The notes under the pieces: generated by a model
The model's input: only the letters and a program-made list of their open reading frames with translations
Database searches by the model: none
What the model was told of the DNA's origin: nothing
Shown here: positions 8,800 through 17,991 of the stretch, one piece after another
Layout: the number at the start of each line of letters is the position of its first letter
How positions within the stretch are numbered: position 1 is the first letter of the stretch
Source of the DNA: Ignisphaera sp.
GTDB lineage: Archaea; Thermoproteota; Thermoprotei_A; Sulfolobales; Ignisphaeraceae
Direction: 5' to 3'
Assembly: GCA_038831005.1 (NCBI GenBank)
Contig: JAWBKZ010000005.1
Coordinates: 1-64,000, forward strand
Length of the DNA stretch: 64,000 nucleotides
Translations under genes and position numbers: made by a program

Positions 8800-9528
8800 A
8801 TGAAAGCGGTAATTCTTGCTGGTGGTTTCGGCAAGAGATTGAGACCTTTAACTGACGATAGACCCAAATCCATGGTGGAAATATGTGGAAGACCGTTGGC
8901 TGAGTGGCAGATTCTGTGGCTAAAGAGATATGGTATTACTGAGTATGTGTTTCTCCTAGGATATGCAAAAGAGAAGGTGATAGAGTATTTTGGGAGTGGT
9001 AAAAAATTCGATGTTAGTATAAGTTATGTAGTTGAGGACGAACCCTTGGGTACTGGTGGTGCTATTAAGAATGCTGAACCAATTCTCAAAAACGAAGAGG
9101 TTTTCATCATAATTAATGGTGATGTAATAACAGATCTAAATCCTCTTGAAATGTCTAAAAAACTTGAAGATAATTCTTTAGCCGTTATTGCATTAGTTTA
9201 TATGAGGAGTCCTTATGGTATAGTTAAGGTTGAGGAAGATTATGTAGTAGAATTCGTAGAAAAACCTGTAATAGAACACACGATAAATGCTGGTATATAC
9301 ATCATGAAATCACAAATACTAGATTATTTACCGGTAAAAGGAGATATCGAAAGAACTACATTTCCATTACTTGCAAGTAAGAAACTTCTAAAAGGCTACA
9401 TATATAGAGATGCGTTTTGGAAATCCATAGATACTGTTAAGGATCTAGAGGAAGTCACACAGATTCTCAAGAATATGTACCCGGATATCTGTCTAGATGA
9501 TAGATCTAATAGAGCTCGAGCCATGTAG
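8800..9528 (+). CDS. sugar-1-phosphate nucleotidyltransferase
   Basis: 242 residues with the NTP-transferase signature AVILAGGFGKRLRPLTDDRPKS, where G-x-G-x-R-x-R-PLT ... PK holds the nucleoside triphosphate and Lys. The metal-binding Asp is in INGDVITDL, and the sugar-binding segment is VEFVEKPVI. It makes an NDP-sugar from NTP and sugar-1-phosphate; family members use GTP/mannose, UTP/glucose or dTTP/glucose and the sequence does not decide which. The acyltransferase (left-handed helix) domain of longer homologues is absent. ATG 8800 is preceded by GGTGAG; the in-frame ATG at 8788 is an alternative that would be nearly leaderless. Confidence 0.75.
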   Translation: MKAVILAGGFGKRLRPLTDDRPKSMVEICGRPLAEWQILWLKRYGITEYVFLLGYAKEKVIEYFGSGKKFDVSISYVVEDEPLGTGGAIKNAEPILKNEEVFIIINGDVITDLNPLEMSKKLEDNSLAVIALVYMRSPYGIVKVEEDYVVEFVEKPVIEHTINAGIYIMKSQILDYLPVKGDIERTTFPLLASKKLLKGYIYRDAFWKSIDTVKDLEEVTQILKNMYPDICLDDRSNRARAM

Positions 9529-9538
9529 CAGTCACATT

Positions 9539-10222
9539 TTATTTAAGTTCACTTAAAATACCATCGTACAGTATGTACTTTCGTGTAGCAAAATCGAGTA
9601 CTCTTGGATCATGTGATACAATTACTATAGATGTTTCAAAATCTTTGCTTATTCTATTCATTAATTCGAGAACTCTCTTAGCATTATCCCAATCAAGATT
9701 AGCAGTAGGTTCGTCAGCCAAAAGGAGAGAAGGAGTAACTGTTAGAGCTCTAGCTATTGCCACTCTTTGTTTTTCCCCGCCACTAAGAAGCTTAACTTTA
9801 GTGTTTTCTTTTCCCTTTAAACCCATGTACTCTAGCAAGCTCAATATTCTGGACTGTCTCTCGTATTCGCTCAAGCCCGCTATCGCTAATGGGATCTCCA
9901 TATTTTCGTACACGTTAAACTCATCTATAAGACCATAGTCTTGAGGAATATAGCTAATTACATTAGATCTAAGGGCCGCTAAACCATCTTCGTCTAACAT
10001 AGATAGATTATAGCCGTCTACTATTACTTCTCCTTGATCCGGTTTCTCTAAACCGGCAAGAATTTTGAGGAGCGTAGTTTTACCGGCACCACTAGGTCCA
10101 TGTATACAGACTATTTCCCCTCTATAAACATAGAGGTTGATGTTTCTCAGTACAGCAATATTTTTACCTTCAATTGTATAGTACTTCCATACATTTTTTG
10201 CAATAACAACAATACGCTTCAT
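9539..10222 (-). CDS. ABC transporter ATPase (LolD/MacB type)
   Basis: 227 residues. Walker A is GPSGAGKTT (near residue 40), the Q-loop is IPQDYGLIDEF, the ABC signature is LSGGEKQRVAIARAL, Walker B is LLLADEPTANLDW and the switch His is in VSHDP. This is the compact ATPase type that pairs with FtsX/MacB-like permeases. It overlaps the preceding 135-residue membrane gene by four bases (ATGA), so it is the last gene of a four-gene operon. Energy provider of the membrane complex encoded upstream; the transported substrate is unknown. Confidence 0.85.
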   Translation of the reverse strand: MKRIVVIAKNVWKYYTIEGKNIAVLRNINLYVYRGEIVCIHGPSGAGKTTLLKILAGLEKPDQGEVIVDGYNLSMLDEDGLAALRSNVISYIPQDYGLIDEFNVYENMEIPLAIAGLSEYERQSRILSLLEYMGLKGKENTKVKLLSGGEKQRVAIARALTVTPSLLLADEPTANLDWDNAKRVLELMNRISKDFETSIVIVSHDPRVLDFATRKYILYDGILSELK

Positions 10223-10626
10223 CTTCTAATCACCTTGTATATGACTTCGGCTACTAAGATTGTATTTACTAGATGTACCAAAACCATAACTATATATGTA
10301 AGAGTGAAACTGGTTATAAATAGAGAATATGAAACCGAAATAATAATTATACGAACTAATAGATAAACAAATAGACAGAAGATTACAGCAATCCTCTTTG
10401 CACCCGATAGAATTAATGTAATTACGAACTGTTTAACAATCTTTTTATCAGCTAGATAAGAGGCTAAAATCATTATTATGGATAATACGACCATTGATGT
10501 AAATATCTCAGGAGCTCTGTAAACAAAAAGATACATTAATGATGCAATACTGAAGAACATAGTATAAATGCTTCCCCGCCCCATTAGCGAGAGTTTTATT
10601 GATTTAAAAGCTATCTCTCTATACAA
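10219..10626 (-). CDS. small polytopic membrane protein of the ABC operon
   Basis: 135 residues, with about four hydrophobic helices (roughly 20-36, 39-56, 66-98 and 104-128) and a basic end (VIYKVIRR). I do not recognise a named family. It overlaps the upstream permease gene by 16 bases and the downstream ATPase gene by 4, so all three are surely co-translated. It could be a second membrane subunit beside the MacB-like permease. Nothing in the sequence shows a catalytic role. Confidence 0.6.
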   Translation of the reverse strand: MYREIAFKSIKLSLMGRGSIYTMFFSIASLMYLFVYRAPEIFTSMVVLSIIMILASYLADKKIVKQFVITLILSGAKRIAVIFCLFVYLLVRIIIISVSYSLFITSFTLTYIVMVLVHLVNTILVAEVIYKVIRR

Positions 10627-12164
10627 CTAATAACACCACCCACAGCCTTAGAGAGTGCTAAACGTTGGATTGACGATAAGGTTCTGGTGGTGAGATCCTC
10701 AATGCTCCATACATCGACAATAGTTGTATACTTTACTCCGTGGTCTATTCTCTCAACATATATCTCTACTGATGATACTGTAGTTAGAGCTCTTCTATAT
10801 ATAAGCTCTATCCTGATCATGTAGTAGTTCTCTTCAACTACGCTTTCTATTTCATCTATATTAAAGAAATCATCGTCAATCAAGAAAGATTTAAGGCACT
10901 CTACCAGTACATCATTTGGCACATATTTATCAACAATATAGCTAAAGGTGCTAGAAATACTTTGTGGTTTGTATTTTCCTATTCTACTAGATAGTTGTGA
11001 TGTTATAATGTAGGTGGATGCTATAGATGAGATAAGGTAGGTAACTATAGCCAAACTCTTTAGTATTCCTAAAGAAGATACTACTAGTATGGGGAAGATC
11101 ATCGATGTTACTGTCAACAATATACCTAGAGTTGCTATGGCTATGAAGAGCTCTTTTGTGATTCCCTCAATAAAAAGGGTGTGACCCATATCGATTAATT
11201 TCTCTACTAAACCTCCGCTAACAGCATATACCATTATTACTGATATCATGAAAGATATAACTAGGCTTATAATTGACTTAACTGTTGGAACATAAGTTCT
11301 ACTGTAAACCTTAACTCCAAACTGAGTAGGCTCTTTAAGAACTACATAGTTAAATTCTGTGACAAGGTCATCAAAAATGTCTCTATAGAGGTTGTAGTCA
11401 TCAAAACCTATTATAATGGTTTTCAAACTACAGTATCTTGGACATATGTTTTCGATAACACTCCTCGTAAAAGGCATTATTATAAGTTTTTCTGGATCTT
11501 CAATCTTAAGGCTTAAACCACCTATAGTTCCTATGCTGTGAACTACGTATACACCTGGTATAAGCTCTATGTCGGTCAAAGGAGTCATGCTAGCCTTAGC
11601 AATAGTGATATTATATCTACCTAGAAGTTTAATAATAGATTTCTCTGACACTTCAGAGTTTCTATCAATTAATACTGTACCTTCATTTACACAATACTCT
11701 AAAAGTATTGTGAGGAGTTCATTATTTGGATAGTAATCAATGTCACATCTAGTTAGAAGTGAATAAAAATCTTTTCCATCAATTTGAAGTGGTGTAAAAA
11801 CTTGGACTACAGCTACATACTTATGTCCGATTTTGTCGAGAATATCTGAAGGTACTATTGTATCAGATACAGTTAATAGACTAAAATTGGGTTCTATATT
11901 TAGTGAATATGAAGAGAAACTGAAGGTTGTAGCATATGATGAATTGAATGCTGAAACATATAGCGTCAAGAATATCAATAGCATCTCGATTGAGATAAAA
12001 GACTTTTTAACAATATTTTTAACAAGTTTCAATGTTGGAGAAACTAGTCTTATTTCTCCTAAGTGATCTTCTTCAACAAAACCTTGATACTTCTTTGCAA
12101 TAATAAATAAAGATATAGCAAAAAGGGTCAAAGGAGGTAAGAGCACTAATAGGCTTTGATTCAT
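10611..12164 (-). CDS. MacB/FtsX-like ABC permease with large extracytoplasmic domain
   Basis: 517 residues. Membrane helices lie near 3-24 and 57-75. A soluble, presumably external, domain runs from about 80 to 290, and three more helices follow (about 292-315, 340-365, 370-395). A cytoplasmic C-terminal domain of about 110 residues ends the protein. The split of helices around one large external domain and the LolD-type ATPase in the same operon fit the MacB/FtsX permease class, though similarity is weak. Two Cys pairs in the external domain could form disulfides. It begins 5 bases after the OPT-like gene ends. Confidence 0.6.
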   Translation of the reverse strand: MNQSLLVLLPPLTLFAISLFIIAKKYQGFVEEDHLGEIRLVSPTLKLVKNIVKKSFISIEMLLIFLTLYVSAFNSSYATTFSFSSYSLNIEPNFSLLTVSDTIVPSDILDKIGHKYVAVVQVFTPLQIDGKDFYSLLTRCDIDYYPNNELLTILLEYCVNEGTVLIDRNSEVSEKSIIKLLGRYNITIAKASMTPLTDIELIPGVYVVHSIGTIGGLSLKIEDPEKLIIMPFTRSVIENICPRYCSLKTIIIGFDDYNLYRDIFDDLVTEFNYVVLKEPTQFGVKVYSRTYVPTVKSIISLVISFMISVIMVYAVSGGLVEKLIDMGHTLFIEGITKELFIAIATLGILLTVTSMIFPILVVSSLGILKSLAIVTYLISSIASTYIITSQLSSRIGKYKPQSISSTFSYIVDKYVPNDVLVECLKSFLIDDDFFNIDEIESVVEENYYMIRIELIYRRALTTVSSVEIYVERIDHGVKYTTIVDVWSIEDLTTRTLSSIQRLALSKAVGGVISCIER

Positions 12165-12168
12165 ATCT

Positions 12169-13887
12169 TTACCCTACACCGACTACTAGATACAAAATAG
12201 TGTTGAAAATTACAGCTATTCCGCATCCTAATAGGAACAGTATAGCGAATATTATCATTTTTTCATGAACCTCTACACCCAGCCTCACCATCAACATCTT
12301 TATTGCATAAACAACTAGTGAAAGCACCCCGATATCTGGAGGCATAGTCATACCCACAACAAACCCAAAGGGAGAAAGAACCTTCCTAAGTCCCGCAATA
12401 ACAATCAGTAAACCTATAAAAGCACCTAGGACAATTACAGATATGGAGGTTGATCCTAGTTTTCCGCTATATATAGATGCCATCCATATTACACAAGGTA
12501 TCCATCTTGTCAAAGGCATATAATCTGATTCAAATCCATATACATGTGTCATTATATTGCCGTAGATATATGTCGTGAAACTTCCTACAAATATACCTAT
12601 ACCAAAATATAGCAAAGCCTTCACAACACTATACTTAAAGAGTCTAGCAAGTCTTAGAAGATTCAATGAGGCACCACCAATTACTTGAGGCATAGGTATA
12701 CCTGTATACGGATCTAGAGTAGCGTATATCTTAATATCTCTAAAACCAAAGAAATACATATAGAAAGTTACAAGAGGTAAAAGTGCTTGAGATCCAGTAC
12801 CTGTTTCACCTACAACCCGAAGATTAGCTAAAGTTAAAAGAATATGGATGAAGATCAGAGGAAGTGTATGTATAAGAATGGTAGAGATACCACCAATTAC
12901 TAGAGCGAGGTATAACATCAGCAAAATCATTGCGACACCTAGGATGAAGGCTGTTCCTTCCATTCTCATTTTCAAGATCATGTTCAGGCTCATGTAGAGA
13001 GTCGTACTGTAAATGATGAGGTAAAATAATGTGACTATTAGCACCACACCTATATTCAATCCTATAGATATTGGTGAATAATTGTAGAGAGCTTCTTCAT
13101 AGCTTATGGCAGGCGCTGTTTTTACACTAAATAAAGCAATAGATAAAGGAATTAAAAGTAAATACGTAGAAACAGAGCCCATAGAAATACTCTTTAACGG
13201 ATATAAGGGAATTAAGACTAGAAGACCGATAAGTATGGGCCAAAATGATAATGCTAAAACAGCACCGGGAGCCACTGTTGAGACTATAGGTGTAAGATCC
13301 AATACTAGGTTCATCCTCATGGCTATAAACTGTAATGAAAAACCTAGGATAATGAGAGTAACAACAATTTTAATGGATATTGAACTCTTCTGCAGAAGTT
13401 TAATCAAGATTGCCGAAGCCAATCCAATCGGGTACTTAAGTCTTTCTTTTTCTATGAAATGATTCCTGAATGCAAAAGCTATTAATGCTCCACCAAATGA
13501 TATGAGAGCCAAAGCTATATATGTAGGTAGTGCTACGAGATCCGGAAAAGAGCCACTAAATATATATTCTGGTATGGCTATATCCATTCCATAAGCGTTC
13601 AATCTATTCGATACATGTCTTAGAAAACCAAACGTTATATACATTCCAGATGATAGTGTGGTTGTCATACAGATACCAAAAGCCAGAGCTATAGCTGTGA
13701 TAAGATCGTAGCTACTATACCTAACGTCAATAATCTTAAATATAGCCATTACGAGAAAAGGCACAATAATTAAAGATATTTCTGATGTCGTATAGCCCGA
13801 AATAGCATATGTATAACTATCAATGAATCCTAGCAAAAGTCCTATAAAGAGTCCAACCAAGATGCCTTTCTTCATATTAATCGCCAT
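12169..13887 (-). CDS. OPT-family-like transporter, 12 or more membrane helices
   Basis: 572 residues, almost entirely hydrophobic helices. The segment LKYPIGLASAILIKLL near residue 160 resembles the FPxGxAxAE-type motif of oligopeptide/metallophore (OPT) transporters, and the length fits that family. OPT proteins import peptides or iron chelates with protons. It is the first gene of an operon with a MacB-like permease, a small membrane protein and an ABC ATPase, an unusual combination. A TATA-like TTTATATT lies about 35 bases upstream of the ATG at 13887. Possible start five codons later. Substrate unknown. Confidence 0.55.
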   Translation of the reverse strand: MAINMKKGILVGLFIGLLLGFIDSYTYAISGYTTSEISLIIVPFLVMAIFKIIDVRYSSYDLITAIALAFGICMTTTLSSGMYITFGFLRHVSNRLNAYGMDIAIPEYIFSGSFPDLVALPTYIALALISFGGALIAFAFRNHFIEKERLKYPIGLASAILIKLLQKSSISIKIVVTLIILGFSLQFIAMRMNLVLDLTPIVSTVAPGAVLALSFWPILIGLLVLIPLYPLKSISMGSVSTYLLLIPLSIALFSVKTAPAISYEEALYNYSPISIGLNIGVVLIVTLFYLIIYSTTLYMSLNMILKMRMEGTAFILGVAMILLMLYLALVIGGISTILIHTLPLIFIHILLTLANLRVVGETGTGSQALLPLVTFYMYFFGFRDIKIYATLDPYTGIPMPQVIGGASLNLLRLARLFKYSVVKALLYFGIGIFVGSFTTYIYGNIMTHVYGFESDYMPLTRWIPCVIWMASIYSGKLGSTSISVIVLGAFIGLLIVIAGLRKVLSPFGFVVGMTMPPDIGVLSLVVYAIKMLMVRLGVEVHEKMIIFAILFLLGCGIAVIFNTILYLVVGVG

Positions 13888-14028
13888 AATCTTTCTGAAG
13901 ACAAACCCAAATTACTAGAATATAAATGTACTTCACGACCTTATTAATTGGTGTTAATGTGACCATAAAATTATGTATTCTATTATCAACTTAATCAAAG
14001 TCTGCTACTTAGTATGTAGAATGTATGT

Positions 14029-14439
14029 TTATTGTTCTTCACGCTTCTCTTCTGTTTCTCTCTTACGTTGTTCTGGTACCTGCTTAAGCATTTGTTTAAT
14101 TCTTTCAATTCTTTCAATTGCTTCGAGCCACATAACAATATCGCGAGCCTCATCATATGAGGCTTCATCTTCACTAATCTTCTTAACACGATTAATTAAT
14201 AGATTTGATATTTTCTTCTCTAATTCAGTTAAAACACCTATTACACTAGCTTCTGCTACTTCTTCCTCGGTTTTAACTACCATAACTCTTCCATGTATAG
14301 GACACATTATTTCACCACTACGAAGTTTAAACAAAGGCGACCTACATAGGGGACATACTTCAGCTAATAGTATAGCACCACTACGCATTAATTCTACTGA
14401 ACGTTTCACTACAGTATCTCTATCAATATCGCTCACCAT
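14029..14439 (-). CDS. Sjogren syndrome/scleroderma autoantigen 1 (p27) family protein
   Basis: 136 residues. An N-terminal helix (SVELMRSGAILLAE) is followed by a zinc ribbon, CPLCRSPLFKLRSGEIMCPIHG, and then a helical, highly charged C-terminus. This arrangement is the archaeal autoantigen p27 (UPF0148) family, common in Thermoproteota. No biochemical function is established; the ribbon suggests nucleic-acid or protein binding. It is transcribed away from the fae gene. Confidence 0.75.
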   Translation of the reverse strand: MVSDIDRDTVVKRSVELMRSGAILLAEVCPLCRSPLFKLRSGEIMCPIHGRVMVVKTEEEVAEASVIGVLTELEKKISNLLINRVKKISEDEASYDEARDIVMWLEAIERIERIKQMLKQVPEQRKRETEEKREEQ

Positions 14440-14536
14440 TCTTCATACCCATGGCGAGTGATTCAACAATTTGTACTTCCCGTTAATTAGAATATAAAGA
14501 CATCTGCTGCATTAACCCTAGAATAATGACACAAAG

Positions 14537-14545
14537 AAATATATA
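14537..14545 (+). promoter_or_regulatory. TATA box upstream of fae
   Basis: AAATATATA is 37 bases before the fae ATG. A start site near 14568 would leave a short leader containing the strong ribosome site GGGGGT (14570-14575). Confidence 0.6.
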
Positions 14546-14581
14546 CCGAGAACATAACCTATAGTATATGGGGGTAGACAT

Positions 14582-15091
14582 ATGGGTAAAATAGGTATAA
14601 GGTTTGGTGAGGCACTAGTAGGTGAAGGTAATGAGGTAGCTCACATCGATTTAATAATTGGTGATAAAGATGGACCTGCAGGTATAGGATTATCATTTGG
14701 CTTGGCCCATCAAACCTATGGTCATACGAAACTCTTTGCAGTCTTAACACCAAATCTGCTTGTGAAGCCAGTTACACTACTAGTTCCTAAGGTAACCATA
14801 AGAAATATGTTTCAAGCAGAACTAATATTTGGTCCAGCACAATATGCTGTAGCTAAAGCTGTAGCAGATAGTGTGGCTGAAGGAATTATACCTAAAGACA
14901 TCGTAGATGATGTTGTTATAATCTGTGGGGTCTTCATACATCCTGCGGCTAAAGATAAGGATAAAGTGTATAGATATAATTATGAGGCAACAAAGATAGC
15001 TATAAAGAGAGCAATGTTAGGAGAGCCAAAGATAGACGAAATACTTGATAAAAAGGATAAAGTTGAACACCCATTCTATAGACCTAGATAA
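14582..15091 (+). CDS. fae: formaldehyde-activating enzyme
   Basis: 169 residues, the usual Fae length. It condenses formaldehyde with tetrahydromethanopterin to methylene-H4MPT. The family N-terminus is clear: [20 protein letters not shown], including the conserved His (H21) that acts as acid in the bacterial enzyme, then the DGPAG and [14 protein letters not shown] motifs. It stands alone behind its own TATA box and a strong ribosome site. In this genome it links free formaldehyde to the H4MPT pathway encoded at 44-51 kb, either for detoxification or for C1 feeding; no hexulose-phosphate synthase is fused or adjacent. Confidence 0.92.
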   Translation: MGKIGIRFGEALVGEGNEVAHIDLIIGDKDGPAGIGLSFGLAHQTYGHTKLFAVLTPNLLVKPVTLLVPKVTIRNMFQAELIFGPAQYAVAKAVADSVAEGIIPKDIVDDVVIICGVFIHPAAKDKDKVYRYNYEATKIAIKRAMLGEPKIDEILDKKDKVEHPFYRPR

Positions 15092-15109
15092 TTACTTCAA
15101 TAAATAGAA

Positions 15110-15754
15110 CTACATCGTTATATTCATCTTTTTAAGTACTTCCTCAATATCTTTCACAACAATTTCTGCATCACGTGAAGCATCAATTTCTATCAACAAG
15201 TTTTTACGACGATAGTAATCTATTACAGGTTCAAAAGTTTGTTTATATACTTGGTATCTAGTTCTAACTACTTCTGGTTCATCATCCTTTCTCTTTATTA
15301 ATTGGTGTCCACAAACATCACATATTCCAGGAACTTTAGGAGGTTTCCATTTAACGTTATAGATAGCACCACAATTAGGGCATATAAGTCTTCCCGATAC
15401 CCTTTCTACAATAATCTCTACTGGCGCTTCAAATAGAAATACAGCATCTATTGATACTATTTTATCTAGTTCTTCTGCTTGTTTAATTGTTCTAGGAAAT
15501 CCATCAAGTATAAATCCATTTCTACATTCAGGACCTTGAAGAACTTTTTTAATAACTTCTATCACAATTTCATCGGGAACCAGTAATCCTTTTTCAACAT
15601 ACTGCTTAATCTTTAAACCTAGATCTGTTGCTTTGGCTATCTCTTCTCGAAAGATATCTCCAGTTGATATATGTGGAATTCCGTATTTCTGTCTCAGCAT
15701 CTTAGCGTATGTACCTTTACCTATACCTGGAGGACCTATGAAAACTAGTTTCAA
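15110..15754 (-). CDS. adk: adenylate kinase
   Basis: 214 residues. It interconverts AMP + ATP and 2 ADP. P-loop GPPGIGKGT (residues 7-15), AMP-binding segment STGDIFREE, and GFPRTIKQAEELD are present. The LID domain (126-160) carries four cysteines (CPNCGAIYN and CDVCGHQLI) that bind zinc, as in bacterial-type and some archaeal Adks. The start is TTG, six bases after AGGTGAAA; an overlapping ATG is out of frame. AMP recycling suits the neighbouring ADP-forming acetyl-CoA synthetase and many ligases. Confidence 0.92.
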   Translation of the reverse strand: MKLVFIGPPGIGKGTYAKMLRQKYGIPHISTGDIFREEIAKATDLGLKIKQYVEKGLLVPDEIVIEVIKKVLQGPECRNGFILDGFPRTIKQAEELDKIVSIDAVFLFEAPVEIIVERVSGRLICPNCGAIYNVKWKPPKVPGICDVCGHQLIKRKDDEPEVVRTRYQVYKQTFEPVIDYYRRKNLLIEIDASRDAEIVVKDIEEVLKKMNITM

Positions 15755-15879
15755 TCATTTTCACCTAACCGATATATAGTATCACGTTTGTATATTATAA
15801 TTCTTATTCACAATCATGCACATTAACTACAAATATTTTTAAACTTTTTTCGAGAAATGACGTTAAGGGTTTAAGCAAT

Positions 15880-17991
15880 ATGGACAAGAGTTTAGAGTAT
15901 TTATTTAAGCCTAAATCAGTAGCAATAATTGGTGCCTCGAGAGAGCCTGGAAAAGTTGGACATGCTATACTGAAAAATATAATTGAGAGCGGATATAAGG
16001 GAAAAATATATCCAGTAAATCCAAAAGCAGACAAAATACTTGGTCTGGATGTATATAAATCTGTCTCAGAAATTCCAGGCGATATAGATCTAGCAGTAGT
16101 AGTAGTACCAGCTCATGTGGCATTAAGTACCTTAGAGGAATGTGGCAAGAAGGGTGTTAAGCACGCTGTCATTATTACAGCTGGATTTAAAGAAGTAGGA
16201 GGTGAGGGTATTGAAAGAGAGAAAAAGTTAGTAGAAATAGCTAAAAAGTATGGCGTGAGAATTGTCGGCCCTAACTGTCTAGGCATTATGGATCTCTATA
16301 CCCCCATTAATGCTTCATTTGGACCTACTCCTTTAAGAAGAGGAGGAATAGCATTTATATCGCAAAGCGGTGCACTACTTTCAGCAATACTTGATTGGTC
16401 TTTGAAAACCGGTATAGGATTTTCAAAAATAGTTAGCTTAGGCAATAAAGCAGATCTAAACGAATCTGATTTCATAGAGTACTTAGGTGAAGACCCTGAG
16501 ACCAAGGTCATTCTGCTGTATCTTGAATCCATAACTGATGGCAGGAGATTCGTAAGCATAGGTGCTAGTGTATCTAGAAAGAAACCGGTAATTCTCCTTA
16601 AAGGAGGTACAACAGAAGCTGGTGCAAAAGCTGCTTTAAGTCACACAGGCTCTATGGCTGGAGGAATAACAGCATTAAAAGTAGCATTAAAGAAAGCAGG
16701 CATAATACATGTTACAACAGTTTCAGAATTATTCGATATGGCTATAGCATTCAGTACCCAACCGATACCCAATGGAGATAGAATAGGTATTGTGACAAAT
16801 GCTGGTGGTGGTGGGGTAGTTACATCAGATATCCTAACATCGAAAGGATTAAAGTTGGCTTCTTTATCCAAACAAACTATAGACTATCTACGTAACAGTC
16901 TACCACCTATGGCATCTGTATACAATCCTGTTGATGTGCTCGGTGATGCACAAGCTGATAGGTATAGACTTGCTATAGAAGCTCTTCTTAAGGATCATAA
17001 TGTAGATGGATTAATAACAATATTGACGCCACAGGTAGTTACAGAACCTGAGGAAACAGCTAAGGTGATTATAGAGCTAAGTAAGTTGTATCCTTCTAAG
17101 CCAGTAGTAGCGGTATTTATTGGTGGTGATAAAGTCGAAAAAGCATCCAAGATGCTTATCGAGAATAACATACCTGTGTATGATATGCCTGAAAAAGGCG
17201 TTATAGCAATTTATGGTCTGAGCATGTATAGAGAGTTAAGAGAATATATATTAAAGACATTAGAGCATGTGAACATATATGACGTAGATAGAAAGAAGGT
17301 ACTTTCAATAATAGAAAGCATTAGAAATCAGAATAGAAAAGTGTTATTAGAGTCAGAAGCAAAAGAAGTAGTTAAATGTTATGGTATGCCTGTTGCTCCA
17401 ACAATGTTAGCTACCTCCGAAGATGAAGCTGTAGAAATAGCCAACATTATGGGATATCCCGTGGTACTCAAGATAGCTTCCCCGGATATAACCCATAAAT
17501 CTGATATTGGTGGTGTTGTAATGAATGTAAGATCTGACAATGATGTTAGAGAAGCATTCAGATCTATTATATTCAACGTACGAAGATTTTCACCACAATC
17601 ATCAATATACGGTGTTGTTGTACAAAAGATGGTTCCAAAAGGCAAAGAGGTTATAATAGGTTCTACAAAAGACCCGGTGTTTGGCCAAATAGTTATGTTT
17701 GGTCTCGGTGGAATATATACAGAACTATTCAAGGATGTATCATTTAGATTAGCACCATTATCTCTCTACGAAGCTAAAGAGATGATTATGGAAACCAAGG
17801 CTTATACTCTTCTAAAAGGATTTAGAGGAGAACAGGCCGCAGACATAGCATCTGTGATAAATATACTGTTGAGAGTAAGCAAGCTTGTTACAGATGTACC
17901 AGAGATAGTAGAAATGGATATTAATCCCCTATTCGTATATGAAGAAGGAGCTGGAAGTATGGCTATAGATGTTAAGATGGTTATAGAATAG
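15880..17991 (+). CDS. acd: acetyl-CoA synthetase (ADP-forming), fused alpha-beta chain
   Basis: 703 residues. It converts acyl-CoA + ADP + Pi to acid + ATP + CoA, the usual archaeal route from acetyl-CoA to acetate. The N-terminal CoA-binding domain begins FKPKSVAIIGASREPGKVG; a ligase domain follows with the phospho-histidine region ALSHTGSMAGG near residue 250. The C-terminal ATP-grasp domain (about 470-703) includes VVLKIASPDITHKSDIGGV. Alpha and beta parts are in one chain, in alpha-beta order. A DRTGG-domain gene begins right after its stop codon. It can give ATP from the acetyl-CoA made by the Cdh complex. Confidence 0.9.
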   Translation: MDKSLEYLFKPKSVAIIGASREPGKVGHAILKNIIESGYKGKIYPVNPKADKILGLDVYKSVSEIPGDIDLAVVVVPAHVALSTLEECGKKGVKHAVIITAGFKEVGGEGIEREKKLVEIAKKYGVRIVGPNCLGIMDLYTPINASFGPTPLRRGGIAFISQSGALLSAILDWSLKTGIGFSKIVSLGNKADLNESDFIEYLGEDPETKVILLYLESITDGRRFVSIGASVSRKKPVILLKGGTTEAGAKAALSHTGSMAGGITALKVALKKAGIIHVTTVSELFDMAIAFSTQPIPNGDRIGIVTNAGGGGVVTSDILTSKGLKLASLSKQTIDYLRNSLPPMASVYNPVDVLGDAQADRYRLAIEALLKDHNVDGLITILTPQVVTEPEETAKVIIELSKLYPSKPVVAVFIGGDKVEKASKMLIENNIPVYDMPEKGVIAIYGLSMYRELREYILKTLEHVNIYDVDRKKVLSIIESIRNQNRKVLLESEAKEVVKCYGMPVAPTMLATSEDEAVEIANIMGYPVVLKIASPDITHKSDIGGVVMNVRSDNDVREAFRSIIFNVRRFSPQSSIYGVVVQKMVPKGKEVIIGSTKDPVFGQIVMFGLGGIYTELFKDVSFRLAPLSLYEAKEMIMETKAYTLLKGFRGEQAADIASVINILLRVSKLVTDVPEIVEMDINPLFVYEEGAGSMAIDVKMVIE

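Noticed and set aside
15880-17991. Succinyl-CoA ligase instead of ADP-forming acetyl-CoA synthetase
   Set aside because: The fused alpha-beta order with the C-terminal ATP-grasp domain is the Acd/Pat-like layout; succinyl-CoA ligase has two separate chains.
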